This document shows, in pieces, positions 8,503-16,482 of a DNA stretch of 64,000 nt (positions are counted from its first letter, which is position 1; each line of letters begins with the position of its first letter). The notes beneath the pieces are model-generated. The model made no database searches. It saw only the letters and a list, made by a program, of their open reading frames with translations, and was not told the origin of the DNA. Source of the stretch: Streptomyces phaeofaciens. Its GTDB lineage: Bacteria; Actinomycetota; Actinomycetes; Streptomycetales; Streptomycetaceae. A program made the translations under genes and the position numbers. Where the stretch lies: contig NZ_BMSA01000001.1 of the NCBI RefSeq assembly GCF_014648915.1, positions 248,001-312,000 of the forward strand, written 5' to 3'.

Positions 8503-9735
8503 CTACCGGTTCCGGTTGCGGTTGCGGCGCAGTGCGGCCGGCCAGCGGATCCGTTCCCGCAGCCGGTACAGCGCCGGCATCCGCTCGCGCTGTTCCGTCG
8601 AGACGCGGTCCAGCTCCTCCAGCAGCCGGCGGGAGCGGTGCTCGGTGTCCAGCTCGTCCAGGATCCGGTTGACCTCGGTCAGCACCGCACCGTGCAGCTG
8701 CCACTGGCGGGCGTCGTGCTGGAGCCGCTCCAGCAGCAGCTGGGCCAGCTTGTCCCGGGTGGTCGCGGCCTGCCGCAGCTCCGCGCTGAGCCGGGCCTCG
8801 GCGGCGTCCGCGTTGAGGCTGACCTGTGTGGTCACCAGGACCGCGAAGCTCACCACGGCGTCCGCGATCTCCGACAGCAGCCGCTCCAGCGCCTGGCCGG
8901 TCTCGGGCCCGAACAGCGGCTCCGGCTGTCGCTCCTTGGCGAGGTCGGTGAGGGTGCGGGCCAGCACCCGCAGGACGACCGTGCAGATCTCCAGCGTGTC
9001 CAGGCCCGTGCGCAGCGCGACCCGGTGCAGCAGGCCCTCGCGGACCCGGGGGTTCAGCCGCAGGCTGTCCTCCGCCTGCCGCAGGGCGGCGTCCACCTCC
9101 ACGATGTCGTGGTCCAGCCGGCGCGCCTCGTGCAGCCGGGCGGCCGCCTGCTCGAACGCGAGGCGGCCGGCGGCCTCCTCGCCGACCCGCAGCATCAGCT
9201 GCCTGACCCGGCGGGCCAGCCCCTCGATCGACTCGCCCGCCTCCTCCACCCACACCGGTGGGGGCAGCAGCAGATTGCAGCTGAGACCGACGATCGCGCC
9301 GATCAGTGTCTCCACCACCCGCGCCCAGGCCGTGTCCCCGACGGAGGTCACGCCGAGCACCAGCATGGCGCTGATCGCCACTTCGGGCACGTACTCGTCG
9401 ACCCGCACCAGATGGCCCACGGCCAGCGAGGCCATGATGAGCAGCGCGAGACTCCACCAGGTCAGGCCCACCAGCAGACTGAAGGCGATGGCGACCAGAA
9501 CGCCGGCCACCACCGAGTTGACCCGCCGGACGCCGTTGGTGAGCGTGGCGTACAGGGTGACCTGGACGACCAGCAGCGCGGTCAGGGGCGCGGTGAGGGG
9601 GGCGGCCTCCGGACTGAGTTTGAGCGCGATCACATAGGCGACCGTCGCCGCGGCGGTGGACCGCACGGCCTGGACGACCACGGGTTCCCGATGGCGCCTG
9701 ACGATCCGCGCCGCCCGCTCACGTACATCTCGCAT
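8503..9735 (-). CDS. FUSC / aromatic-acid exporter family membrane protein
   Basis: A 410-residue inner-membrane protein. The first half has five to six hydrophobic segments (AAATVAYVIALKL, PLTALLVVQVTLYATL, VVAGVLVAIAFSLLVGLTWW, LIGAIVGLSCNLLLPPPVW). The C-terminal half is a cytosolic, charged helical domain rich in Leu and Arg. This is the ArAE/FUSC layout linked to export of small aromatic acids; the substrate is not predictable. The tail ends in alternating Arg-Asn codons (RNRNRNR) from a short CGG/AAC repeat. The ATG at 9735 begins a charged MRDVRERAARIVRRHREP segment typical of the family. Confidence 0.85.
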   Translation of the reverse strand: MRDVRERAARIVRRHREPVVVQAVRSTAAATVAYVIALKLSPEAAPLTAPLTALLVVQVTLYATLTNGVRRVNSVVAGVLVAIAFSLLVGLTWWSLALLIMASLAVGHLVRVDEYVPEVAISAMLVLGVTSVGDTAWARVVETLIGAIVGLSCNLLLPPPVWVEEAGESIEGLARRVRQLMLRVGEEAAGRLAFEQAAARLHEARRLDHDIVEVDAALRQAEDSLRLNPRVREGLLHRVALRTGLDTLEICTVVLRVLARTLTDLAKERQPEPLFGPETGQALERLLSEIADAVVSFAVLVTTQVSLNADAAEARLSAELRQAATTRDKLAQLLLERLQHDARQWQLHGAVLTEVNRILDELDTEHRSRRLLEELDRVSTEQRERMPALYRLRERIRWPAALRRNRNRNR

Positions 9736-9801
9736 CCCCAGTTCCGTTCCCGTTCCCCACCCTGCTCGAACGTTTCGCCGGAATCCAGGAATCCGGATCG
9801 G

Positions 9802-10428
9802 CTACGGATTCACTCGGATTCCCCGCGCCCGTGCGCCGACCGGGTGCGCCGCCTGCCAGGCCAGGCGGCGGTCCGCGTCCTCGCCGACGCCGGTGAGGAA
9901 CGTGTCGAGGGCCAGGAACTCCTCCCAGACCGGCCGCCCGCCCGCACGGGCCAGTTCCGCCACGACCAGGTCCTCCAGCCCCGGCACCCGCTTGTTCTTC
10001 CACACCTTGTCCGCCAGGCTCACCAGCAGATCCTCGACGCCGGCGCCCGGCGCGTCCCACGTGGCGTGACCGCCCGCGAAGCGCGCCAGCGCGGCGGGCA
10101 CCCCTCGGGCCAGCAGCAGCTCCCGCCCGGCCTCCTCGTGCCGGGCACCGGGCCCGGACAGCTCCTCGGGATGCAGGACCTTCCCGATGTCGTGCGTCGC
10201 TGCCCCGAACAGCACCGCCTCCCGGTCCACGGCCAGCTCCGGGCAGTGCCCGCCGGCCCATTCGACCAGCTGGGCGGCGACCTCGTGCACGGCCCGCAGA
10301 TGGGCGACGAGCCGGGGCGGCGCCGCCAGCTCCGCGAGCAGTTGCGCGACGGACGGGGGAAGCGGCCGCAGCGGCGGATCGGACGTCTCGTCCAGCGCGA
10401 TCGACAGCGCGGGGGAAGGGGTGGTCAT
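9802..10428 (-). CDS. HD-domain phosphohydrolase-like protein
   Basis: A 208-residue protein with an HD metal-binding signature: LRAVHEVAAQLV for the first His, ATHDIGKVLHP for the His-Asp pair and ARHEEAGRELL for the third His. HD proteins are metal-dependent phosphohydrolases acting on nucleotides or cyclic nucleotides; the substrate is unknown. An internal ATG at 10428 is taken as start, since an upstream GTG would add 24 low-complexity residues over the presumed promoter. The gene lies alone, divergent from the ROK regulator. Confidence 0.8.
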   Translation of the reverse strand: MTTPSPALSIALDETSDPPLRPLPPSVAQLLAELAAPPRLVAHLRAVHEVAAQLVEWAGGHCPELAVDREAVLFGAATHDIGKVLHPEELSGPGARHEEAGRELLLARGVPAALARFAGGHATWDAPGAGVEDLLVSLADKVWKNKRVPGLEDLVVAELARAGGRPVWEEFLALDTFLTGVGEDADRRLAWQAAHPVGARARGIRVNP

Positions 10429-10576
10429 CGGGTCAGCGTAGTAACCCCCTACGGTGGACGGCAGTTGTCGCGCCATGCCCGTACCGCGCAGCGCCCGCAC
10501 CCCTTCGGGACCGCGTGTTGCGCACCGGCCGCCCGGTGCGCGGGCCGCGTTCCGTACCCTGTACCGGAAGAGCCGC

Positions 10577-10597
10577 TTAGCTCACAGCGTGAACTAA
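10577..10597. promoter_or_regulatory. Palindromic operator upstream of the ROK regulator
   Basis: Half-sites TTAGCTCAC and GTGAACTAA, separated by AGC, match as an inverted repeat at 8 of 9 positions. The dyad lies 75 bases before the ROK start codon. Size and A/T-rich ends resemble operators of ROK-family repressors, so autoregulation is the likely role. Confidence 0.6.
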
Positions 10598-10671
10598 GGG
10601 TTGGAGGAATCTCGCGCCGGGCCCGTCCGCAGCGGTATGTTGCAGGTCGGGCAGGGTGCGAAGGGAGCGAC

Positions 10672-11961
10672 ATGACGGGGCGGAACGGGCGCACGGTACG
10701 CGATCTGAGGCGGGCCAACCGTACGGCCGTACTGCAACGGCTCTACTTCGACGGACCCCTCAGCCGGTTCGAACTGGGTCCGGTCACCGGGCTCAGCTCC
10801 GGCTCGATCAGCAATGTCGTGGCCGACCTGGTCGCCGACGGGCTGGTGGAGGAGGCCGGCAGCGTCGACTCCGACGGCGGCCGCCCCCGGATCCTGCTGC
10901 GGGTCGCCCCGGCCAGCGGCCACATGATCGGCGTGGACGTCGGCGAGACCCGGGTACGGATCGAGCTGTTCGACCTGACCCTCACCGAACTCGCCCGGGT
11001 GGAACGCCCGCTGGAGCAGCGGCGGTACGAGGTCGAGGGCATCGTCGGGCACATCCGCGAGGGCGTCGCCGAGGTCCTCGCGGCGGCGGGCATCGCCCCC
11101 GAGCGGCTGCTCGGCGTGGGCATCGGCGTCCCCGGGATAGTCGAGCACACGTCCGACCGGGGTGCCGTCGTGCACGGCCAGACCATCGGCTGGGACGCCG
11201 TCCCCCTGGAGGCCCTGCTGCGCGAGGGCTCGCCGCTCCCCGACACCGTGCCGTACTTCATCGACAACGGCGCCAAGACCCTCGGCCAGGCCGAGATGTG
11301 GTTCGGCGGCGGCCGCGGGGCCCGCAACGCCGTCGTCGTGCTGTTCGGCTCCGGTGTCGGCGCGAGCCTCGTCACCCCCGACGTGGAGCAGGGCCGGGCC
11401 GTCGAATGGGGGCATCTGACGGTACGGGTGCGCGGCCGCCGCTGCCGCTGCGGCGCCCTCGGCTGTCTGGAGGCGTACGCGGGCGCGGAGGCGCTGCTCG
11501 ACCGCTGGCGCGAGGAGGGCGGCCGGCCGCCGCACGGCACCGACGAGGAGACCGCCCTGAGCGCGATGCTCGCCGCCGCCCACCCGGCCGACGGCGGCGA
11601 GCCCGACGCCGTGGCGCTCGCCGTCCTGGACGAGACCGCCGAGTACCTCGGCGCGGGACTCTCCGACCTGATCAACCTCTTCCAGCCCGAGCGGATCCTC
11701 ATCGGCGGCTGGGCGGGCCTGGAACTCGGCGCGCGGTTCCTGCCCGCCGTACGCCGCCACGCCACCGCGTACGCGCTGCGCCACCCCGCCGAGAAGGTCA
11801 CCGTGGAACTGGGCCGGCTCGGCCCCGACGCGGTCACCGTGGGCGCGGCGATCCTGCCGCTCGCCGACTTCTTCACCCGCGGCGGAAGGCGCCCCGAACC
11901 GCTCCCCACCGGCCCGGAGCCCGCGTGGCGCACCGCCCTGGAGGAACGCGCCCCGCACTGA
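10672..11961 (+). CDS. ROK-family transcriptional regulator
   Basis: A 429-residue repressor of the NagC/Mlc/XylR type. An N-terminal winged helix (residues 10-75: RANRTAVLQRLYFDGPLSRFELGPVTGLSSGSISNVV) is followed by a ROK sugar-kinase-like domain. This has the nucleotide-binding start MIGVDVGETRVRIELFD and the structural zinc motif CRCGALGCLEAYAG. ROK regulators bind a sugar or its phosphate and release DNA. The ATG at 10672 follows AAGGGAG. No sugar operon is adjacent, so the target is unknown; the palindrome upstream suggests self-control. Confidence 0.92.
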   Translation: MTGRNGRTVRDLRRANRTAVLQRLYFDGPLSRFELGPVTGLSSGSISNVVADLVADGLVEEAGSVDSDGGRPRILLRVAPASGHMIGVDVGETRVRIELFDLTLTELARVERPLEQRRYEVEGIVGHIREGVAEVLAAAGIAPERLLGVGIGVPGIVEHTSDRGAVVHGQTIGWDAVPLEALLREGSPLPDTVPYFIDNGAKTLGQAEMWFGGGRGARNAVVVLFGSGVGASLVTPDVEQGRAVEWGHLTVRVRGRRCRCGALGCLEAYAGAEALLDRWREEGGRPPHGTDEETALSAMLAAAHPADGGEPDAVALAVLDETAEYLGAGLSDLINLFQPERILIGGWAGLELGARFLPAVRRHATAYALRHPAEKVTVELGRLGPDAVTVGAAILPLADFFTRGGRRPEPLPTGPEPAWRTALEERAPH

Positions 11962-12032
11962 CGTGCCGGTGGGCCCCGGCCGAACCGAAAACGACGCGCA
12001 CCGGCGACGGACCGCCTGCGATCATCGGCCGT

Positions 12033-12941
12033 ATGGCCGAATGGGCGGTGTACGCGGTGGTGCCTCCGAGCGGCACGCACGAGATCTACGAAGCACGCTT
12101 CGGGGCGGTGGGCCTCGATCTCGACCTGCTGGCCGGCCCTGACGTCGTCCTGCCCGCCGTCCGCGCCCGCCCGCGGGTGGAGGGCCACTGGCGCGGCGAC
12201 GGGAGCTGCGAGGCGGCGGCGCTGTTCGACCTCCGCCGACGCGTCCTGCTGTTCTACGCGACCGAGGGGCCGATCACGCAGTTCCGGCACCGGGCCGTCA
12301 CCCGCGAGCGCATCGCCCGCGCCTGGCCGGGCTGGGAGCTGCGCTGGACGTTCGACGGCCCGGCCGATCTGCGCCGGCATCTGGGCCTGGATCCGGACGC
12401 GGTGCGCGAGACGCACCGCACGGTGTGCCCGGCGCCGCTCCTCGGCCCCGACGACGAGGAGCTCCGGGAACGCGACCCGCTCGTCGTCGCCGTCACGGTC
12501 GGCGACCGCCGCTGCCACCTGCTGGCGGCGGTCGGCGACCATCCGGTGGTCGAGGGCCCGGCCCTGCTCGGCCGTCTCGCCGGCGGCCACGACCACGGAC
12601 GCTGCACGGTGGCCCCCGGTGCCGGTCTCCACGTCGACCCGGTGCGCCGGCACGTCGACTGGTGGACGCTGGGCGCCGTGGCGGAGGCCGGCCGGATGCG
12701 GGCGCGCTGGCCGGGCTGGACGGTGGAGTGCCGGCAGGACCGCTGGGAGGAACACGCCCGGGAGGCCCCCGGACGGCTCGTCCCGCCCGCGGTGGACCGG
12801 GAGCGGGCGCTCGCCGAGCTGCGCGAGGACGCGCTGGACCACTGGTCCGGGCGGCCCGGCTCCCCGGTGTCCGGCTGGCTCCGGGCCGCCGTGCCGGACA
12901 GCGTGGCCGACCGCGTCGTACGGGCCGTCGAGGGCTGGTGA
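12033..12941 (+). CDS. Conserved hypothetical protein
   Basis: A 302-residue soluble protein with no family that I recognise. It begins MAEWAVYAVVPPSGTHEIYEARFGAVGLDLDLLAGPD and contains two related blocks: ARAWPGWELRWTFDGPADLRRHLGLDP and RARWPGWTVECRQDRWEEH. The repeated WPGW motif suggests an internal duplication. There are no signal peptide or membrane segments. Codon use matches a real gene (strong GC3), and the frame is flanked by the ROK gene upstream and a convergent SDR gene. Function is unknown. Confidence 0.75.
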   Translation: MAEWAVYAVVPPSGTHEIYEARFGAVGLDLDLLAGPDVVLPAVRARPRVEGHWRGDGSCEAAALFDLRRRVLLFYATEGPITQFRHRAVTRERIARAWPGWELRWTFDGPADLRRHLGLDPDAVRETHRTVCPAPLLGPDDEELRERDPLVVAVTVGDRRCHLLAAVGDHPVVEGPALLGRLAGGHDHGRCTVAPGAGLHVDPVRRHVDWWTLGAVAEAGRMRARWPGWTVECRQDRWEEHAREAPGRLVPPAVDRERALAELREDALDHWSGRPGSPVSGWLRAAVPDSVADRVVRAVEGW

Positions 12942-12987
12942 GCCGCCCGCCGCGTCCTCACGGGTCCTGCCACGCGCGTCATGCGCG

Positions 12988-13956
12988 TCACGCGAACGCG
13001 TCGACGCCCGTCAGTTCCGCCGACAGCGCCCAGAGGCGGGCGGCCTGTTCCCGGTCCGTCGCCCAGGACTTCACGCCGGCCCGGGTGCCGTCGTCGGGGG
13101 CGGGCTCGGCGATGTCGCAGTCCTCCAGATAGACGCCGCCCATGCCGTCCAGCTGCGGGGAGGTCGCCGCCCACACCTGGGTGGCCGCGCCCTGCTCCGG
13201 GGTCTTGAAGCCCGGCTGCGGGATCGGGGTGCCGTCCTCGTCGATCCAGCCGTTCGCCACCATCTCCTCCCTGGGCAGATGCCGCTGGAGGGGCGTGAGG
13301 ATGCCGCCGGGGTGCAGGGCGAAGGCCCGCACGCCGCGGTCCCGGGCCAGCCGGTCGAGGTGGACGGCGAACAGCACGTTCGCGGTCTTGGCCTGCCCGT
13401 ACGCCTGCCACTTGTCGTAGTCGCGCGACCAGTGGACGTCGTCCCAGCGCACCCCCGAGAAGTGGTGGCCGCGCGAGGACACGGACACCACGCGCGCCCC
13501 GCCGGGCTCGATCGCCGGCCACAGCCGGTTGACGAGCGCGAAGTGGCCGAGGTGGTTGGTCGCGAACTGCGCCTCCCAGCCGGGACCCACCCGCGTCTCG
13601 GGACAGGCCATGATCCCGGCGTTGTCGATGACGAGGTCGACCGTGCGGTCCGTGGCGAGGAAGCGGTCGGCGAAGGCGCGCACGCTGTCCAGGTCGCCGA
13701 GGTCCAGGGTGTCCACCTCGACGCCCTCCACGCCGTGAAGTGCCTCGCGGGCGGTGTCCGGGCGGCGGGCGGGGACGACGACCCGGGCGCCGGCCCGGGT
13801 GAGCGCGCGGGTGGTCTCCAGGCCGAGGCCGGAGTAGCCGCCCGTGACGATCGCCAGCTTCCCGGTGAGGTCGATGCCCCGCAGGACGTCGTCGGCGGTG
13901 CTCGAGGCGCCGAAGCCCGAGCCGATCTTGTGCTGTGCGGTGTAGCCGTTGCTCAT
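12988..13956 (-). CDS. Short-chain dehydrogenase/reductase
   Basis: A 322-residue SDR-family oxidoreductase. The cofactor motif TGGYSGLG follows LTGKLAIV; NNAG-like IDNAGIM and the catalytic YxxxK in YGQAKTANVLF are present. The fold matches the retinol-dehydrogenase/WW-oxidoreductase-like SDRs that act on broad lipophilic carbonyls or alcohols; the substrate is unknown. The ATG at 13956 lies 7 bases after a good -10 box, so the mRNA is probably leaderless. Regulation by a MerR-type activator is suggested by its promoter. Confidence 0.92.
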   Translation of the reverse strand: MSNGYTAQHKIGSGFGASSTADDVLRGIDLTGKLAIVTGGYSGLGLETTRALTRAGARVVVPARRPDTAREALHGVEGVEVDTLDLGDLDSVRAFADRFLATDRTVDLVIDNAGIMACPETRVGPGWEAQFATNHLGHFALVNRLWPAIEPGGARVVSVSSRGHHFSGVRWDDVHWSRDYDKWQAYGQAKTANVLFAVHLDRLARDRGVRAFALHPGGILTPLQRHLPREEMVANGWIDEDGTPIPQPGFKTPEQGAATQVWAATSPQLDGMGGVYLEDCDIAEPAPDDGTRAGVKSWATDREQAARLWALSAELTGVDAFA

Positions 13957-13963
13957 GCCCGGA

Positions 13964-13994
13964 ACGCTACGAATTGGAGTGCTCTCGAAGTCAA
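13964..13994 (-). promoter_or_regulatory. MerR-type promoter with 19-base spacer upstream of the SDR
   Basis: On the minus strand TTGACT (-35, 13994-13989) and TAGCGT (-10, 13969-13964) are separated by exactly 19 bases. The spacer holds a dyad CTTCGAG...CTCCAAT, close to the AdhR/NmlR-type operator CTTGGAGT...ACTCCAAG. An overlong spacer carrying a dyad is the hallmark of MerR-family activation. No merR gene lies nearby. Confidence 0.7.
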
Positions 13995-14051
13995 CCGCCA
14001 CCCCGGGCGCGTCCCCGGGTAAGCCCCGGAGTACGCCCCGGGTACGGGAAA

Positions 14052-14084
14052 GCCCCGACCGGACGGGGGAATCACGGTCGGGGC
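14052..14084 (-). terminator. Intrinsic terminator (10-base perfect stem)
   Basis: GCCCCGACCG pairs perfectly with CGGTCGGGGC around a 13-base loop; on the minus strand the stem is followed by TTTCCC. It would end transcripts coming from the PHP-domain gene or from the intergenic region. Confidence 0.7.
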
Positions 14085-14272
14085 GGTCAAGTGGTGGGTG
14101 CGGATGGCGGTCGCCTCTCGGCGAAACGCTCCACAGGGCTTCAGCCGAACGATCGTCCCCATGGGCAAAAGGTGAGGCCCGGGGACACTGTCCCATCCAC
14201 ACCCACGGACGGTTCAACGGGAAACCATCGGGGGGTGTTCCCCGCTCCCACCGCCCCGCGCGGTGAGGTGCG

Positions 14273-15283
14273 TCACGCGCCCGCCCAGTCCAGCAGCCGC
14301 TTCACCGGCCAGGTGGTCACCACCCGTTCCGCGGGCACCTCGCACTCCTCGGCCCGCGCGCAGCCGAGGACCTGCCAGTCCAGCTGGCCCGGCGCGTGCG
14401 CGTCGGTGTCGACCGAGAACAGCACCCCCGCCGCCACGGCCCGGCGCAGCAGCCGACGCGGCGGGTCGAGCCGCTCGGGCCGGCTGTTGATCTCCACCGC
14501 CGTACCGGACTCGGCGCACGCCGCGAACACGTCGTCCGCGTCGAACGCCGACTCCGGTCGTGCCCGGTCGCCCCTCAGGCGCCCGGTGCAGTGGCCGAGG
14601 ATGTCCGCGTGCGGATCGCGCACGGCGTTCACCATGCGCCGGGTCATCGCGCGGGCGTCCATCCGCAGCTTGGAGTGGACGGAGACGACCACCACGTCGA
14701 GCCGTTCCAGCAGCTCCGGCTCCTGATCGAGCGTGCCGTCGTCGAGGATGTCGCACTCGATGCCGGTGAGCAGCCGGAACGGCGCCCAGCCGGCGTTGAG
14801 TTCCTCCACCACGTCCAGCTGGTGCCGCAGCCGCTCGGGGGACAGCCCGCGGGCGACCGTCAGCCGGGGGGAGTGGTCGGTCAGGACGGCCCACTCGTGG
14901 CCCAGCGCGGCCGCCGTGCGGCCCATCTCCTCGATCGGACTGCCGCCGTCGGACCAGTCGGAGTGCAGATGGCAGTCGCCGCGCAGCCGCGCCCGCAGCC
15001 GTGCGCCGGACCCGTCGGTCAGGGGGTGCCCGACCTCGTCCTCCACCCGGCGCAGATAGGACGGCACCTCGCCGTCCAGCGCCTCGCGCACCACCTGGGC
15101 GGTCTTCGGGCCCACGCCCTTCAGCGACTCCAGCGTCCCGGCCCGCGCGCGCTCCGCGGCCTCCCCCTCGGGCAGTTCGGCCAGCACCCGGGCCGCCGTC
15201 CGGAAGGCCTTGACGCGGTACGTCGGCGCCAGCGACCGCTCCAGCAGGAAGGCGATCCGGTCCAGGGCCTCGACGGGATCCAT
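14273..15283 (-). CDS. Helix-hairpin-helix plus PHP-domain phosphoesterase
   Basis: A 336-residue protein. Residues 1-65 resemble the polymerase-X 8-kDa/HhH region (TYRVKAFRTAARVLAELPEG, then LKGVGPKTAQVV). From about 95 a PHP domain follows, with its metal-ligand motifs CHLHSDWSDG, LTDHSPRLTV, HSKLRMD, DILGHCTGR and SVDTDAHAP. This is the layout of bacterial PolX after loss of the nucleotidyltransferase palm, so a DNA-repair-linked nuclease or phosphatase role is plausible but unproven. The ATG at 15283 follows AGGAGG. Confidence 0.88.
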   Translation of the reverse strand: MDPVEALDRIAFLLERSLAPTYRVKAFRTAARVLAELPEGEAAERARAGTLESLKGVGPKTAQVVREALDGEVPSYLRRVEDEVGHPLTDGSGARLRARLRGDCHLHSDWSDGGSPIEEMGRTAAALGHEWAVLTDHSPRLTVARGLSPERLRHQLDVVEELNAGWAPFRLLTGIECDILDDGTLDQEPELLERLDVVVVSVHSKLRMDARAMTRRMVNAVRDPHADILGHCTGRLRGDRARPESAFDADDVFAACAESGTAVEINSRPERLDPPRRLLRRAVAAGVLFSVDTDAHAPGQLDWQVLGCARAEECEVPAERVVTTWPVKRLLDWAGA

Positions 15284-15373
15284 CGCCACCTCCTGGCTCC
15301 AGGGTTCCCCAGCCCCGTCCGGCCCGCACCTCGCCCGGCCCGTGACCCGGGTGGGTGAGGCGGAGGAAATCAG

Positions 15374-15649
15374 ATGATTCGTACCCGCCGGTTCCGCTTT
15401 ACCCTCGATGACATGACCGAAGTCGCGAGCCCCCACATCTCCCATCCGCGGATCATGGTGCTCGGGGTGCAGCCGGGCAGCCCTCCGTTCCGGATCGTGG
15501 AAATCGACGGTGAGGTCGTCGGTGCGGCGCGGGCCGTCACCGACGTCCTGGAGACGGCCGCCGCCTTCGGCATCACCGTCCACGACCTCGACGATCCGGA
15601 CGTGGTGCGCTGGGTGGGCGGCGACCGCTACACCTGGAAGCCCCGCTAG
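15374..15649 (+). CDS. Small conserved hypothetical protein
   Basis: A 91-residue protein of unknown function. Seen: LGVQPGSPPFRIVEIDGEVVGAARAVTDVLETAAAFGI, then VRWVGGDRYTWKPR at the end, suggesting a compact alpha/beta fold. The ATG at 15374 has a near-ideal GGAGGA site six bases upstream; an internal ATG at 15413 is the alternative. It is divergent from the PHP gene. Confidence 0.7.
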   Translation: MIRTRRFRFTLDDMTEVASPHISHPRIMVLGVQPGSPPFRIVEIDGEVVGAARAVTDVLETAAAFGITVHDLDDPDVVRWVGGDRYTWKPR

Positions 15650-15682
15650 GCCCGGGGTCCGGGCCTGGCGGGGCTACGGGCT

Positions 15683-16411
15683 CTACGGGCGCTGCCGGCG
15701 GGCGTGCACCGCGCGGCCGACCCGCCGGCCGAGCAGGAGCCAGCCGATCAGCGCGCCCGTGGTGTTGAGGATGACGTCGTCGATGTCGAAGGCGCGCCCG
15801 GTCACCAGCGCGCCCTGGGCGAACTCCACCAGCAGCATCACGGACGCGGTCAGCAGCAGGACCCGCAGCAGACCGCGCGCCTGGGGTGCCACGACCGGTA
15901 CGAGAACGCCGAACGGCACCCCGAGCAGGATGTTCCCGCCGATCTGCTTGACCGCGTCGCGCAGCGCGGGCTGGTCCAGATAGGCCCGCAGCGAGTCGCC
16001 CGGACGCAGGTTGGAGTGCACCAGGGCCGCGGAGGCGGGCGACGGCTCCAGGGTGAGCCGGGCCAGCACGACGGCGAACCCCACCATGAAGGCGAACGCG
16101 CACAGCATCGCCGGCAGCCGCAGCAGGAGGGGCAGCGGCCGGGGCCCGGTCGGCGCCGGCTCGCCCTTGCCCCGGCCCGCGCGCTCGGTTTTCGCCGAGC
16201 CCGCGGGCTTCACCTTCGCCGGGCCCGCGGCCCTGGATTTCCCCGGGCCGCCGGCCTTCGCCCCGCTTCCGCCCGTCGGCCGTGCCTTCCGCGCCGGACC
16301 CGGTTTTCCCGCCGGCTTCGGTGTGCCCGCCGGCGCGGGCTTCGGCGGGTCCTCGCTCTTGGCGGTGCGCAGGCGGAACAGGGAACGTGGACGTGGGGCT
16401 GCCCGGGGCAT
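15683..16411 (-). CDS. VanZ-family membrane protein with Lys/Pro/Ala-rich N-terminus
   Basis: A 242-residue protein. Residues 1-90 are a very basic Lys/Pro/Ala/Gly-rich tail with repeated KPAG and AGxAK-like units, presumably cytosolic. Then a VanZ-type domain has four hydrophobic segments: LLRLPAMLCAFAFMVGFAVVLARL, the ILLGVPFGVLVPVV block, a VLLLTASVMLLVEFAQ helix and LNTTGALIGWLLLG. VanZ proteins are linked to low-level teicoplanin resistance and envelope functions. The basic tail is not part of VanZ and looks lineage-specific. Start ATG at 16411. Confidence 0.85.
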   Translation of the reverse strand: MPRAAPRPRSLFRLRTAKSEDPPKPAPAGTPKPAGKPGPARKARPTGGSGAKAGGPGKSRAAGPAKVKPAGSAKTERAGRGKGEPAPTGPRPLPLLLRLPAMLCAFAFMVGFAVVLARLTLEPSPASAALVHSNLRPGDSLRAYLDQPALRDAVKQIGGNILLGVPFGVLVPVVAPQARGLLRVLLLTASVMLLVEFAQGALVTGRAFDIDDVILNTTGALIGWLLLGRRVGRAVHARRQRP

Positions 16412-16482
16412 GCGGTCCTCCAGTCTTCAACTTACCTGCGTAGTAGGGCGGTTACCCGCGTTCGGCCGGAGGATGCGGGCCG

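Larger units (their letters stand above)
13957..14272. other. Intergenic stretch with terminator and possible small transcript
   Basis: This 316-base gap holds the MerR-type SDR promoter at its left end and a strong minus-strand terminator at 14052-14084. Between 14085 and 14240 lie further foldable elements on the minus strand: a GGGACA-G-TGTCCC palindrome and TCGCC-GAGA-GGCGA, a five-pair stem with a GNRA-type loop. No convincing protein gene was seen, although a 71-codon minus-strand frame exists. It may be the 3' tail of the PHP gene mRNA or a separate small RNA. Confidence 0.5.

Noticed and set aside
7381..11961. A 1526-codon + strand open frame running through the lactonase and FUSC genes
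   Set aside because: Only its last 429 codons (the ROK gene) are coding; upstream it is antisense to two well-supported genes and reflects GC-rich shadow reading.
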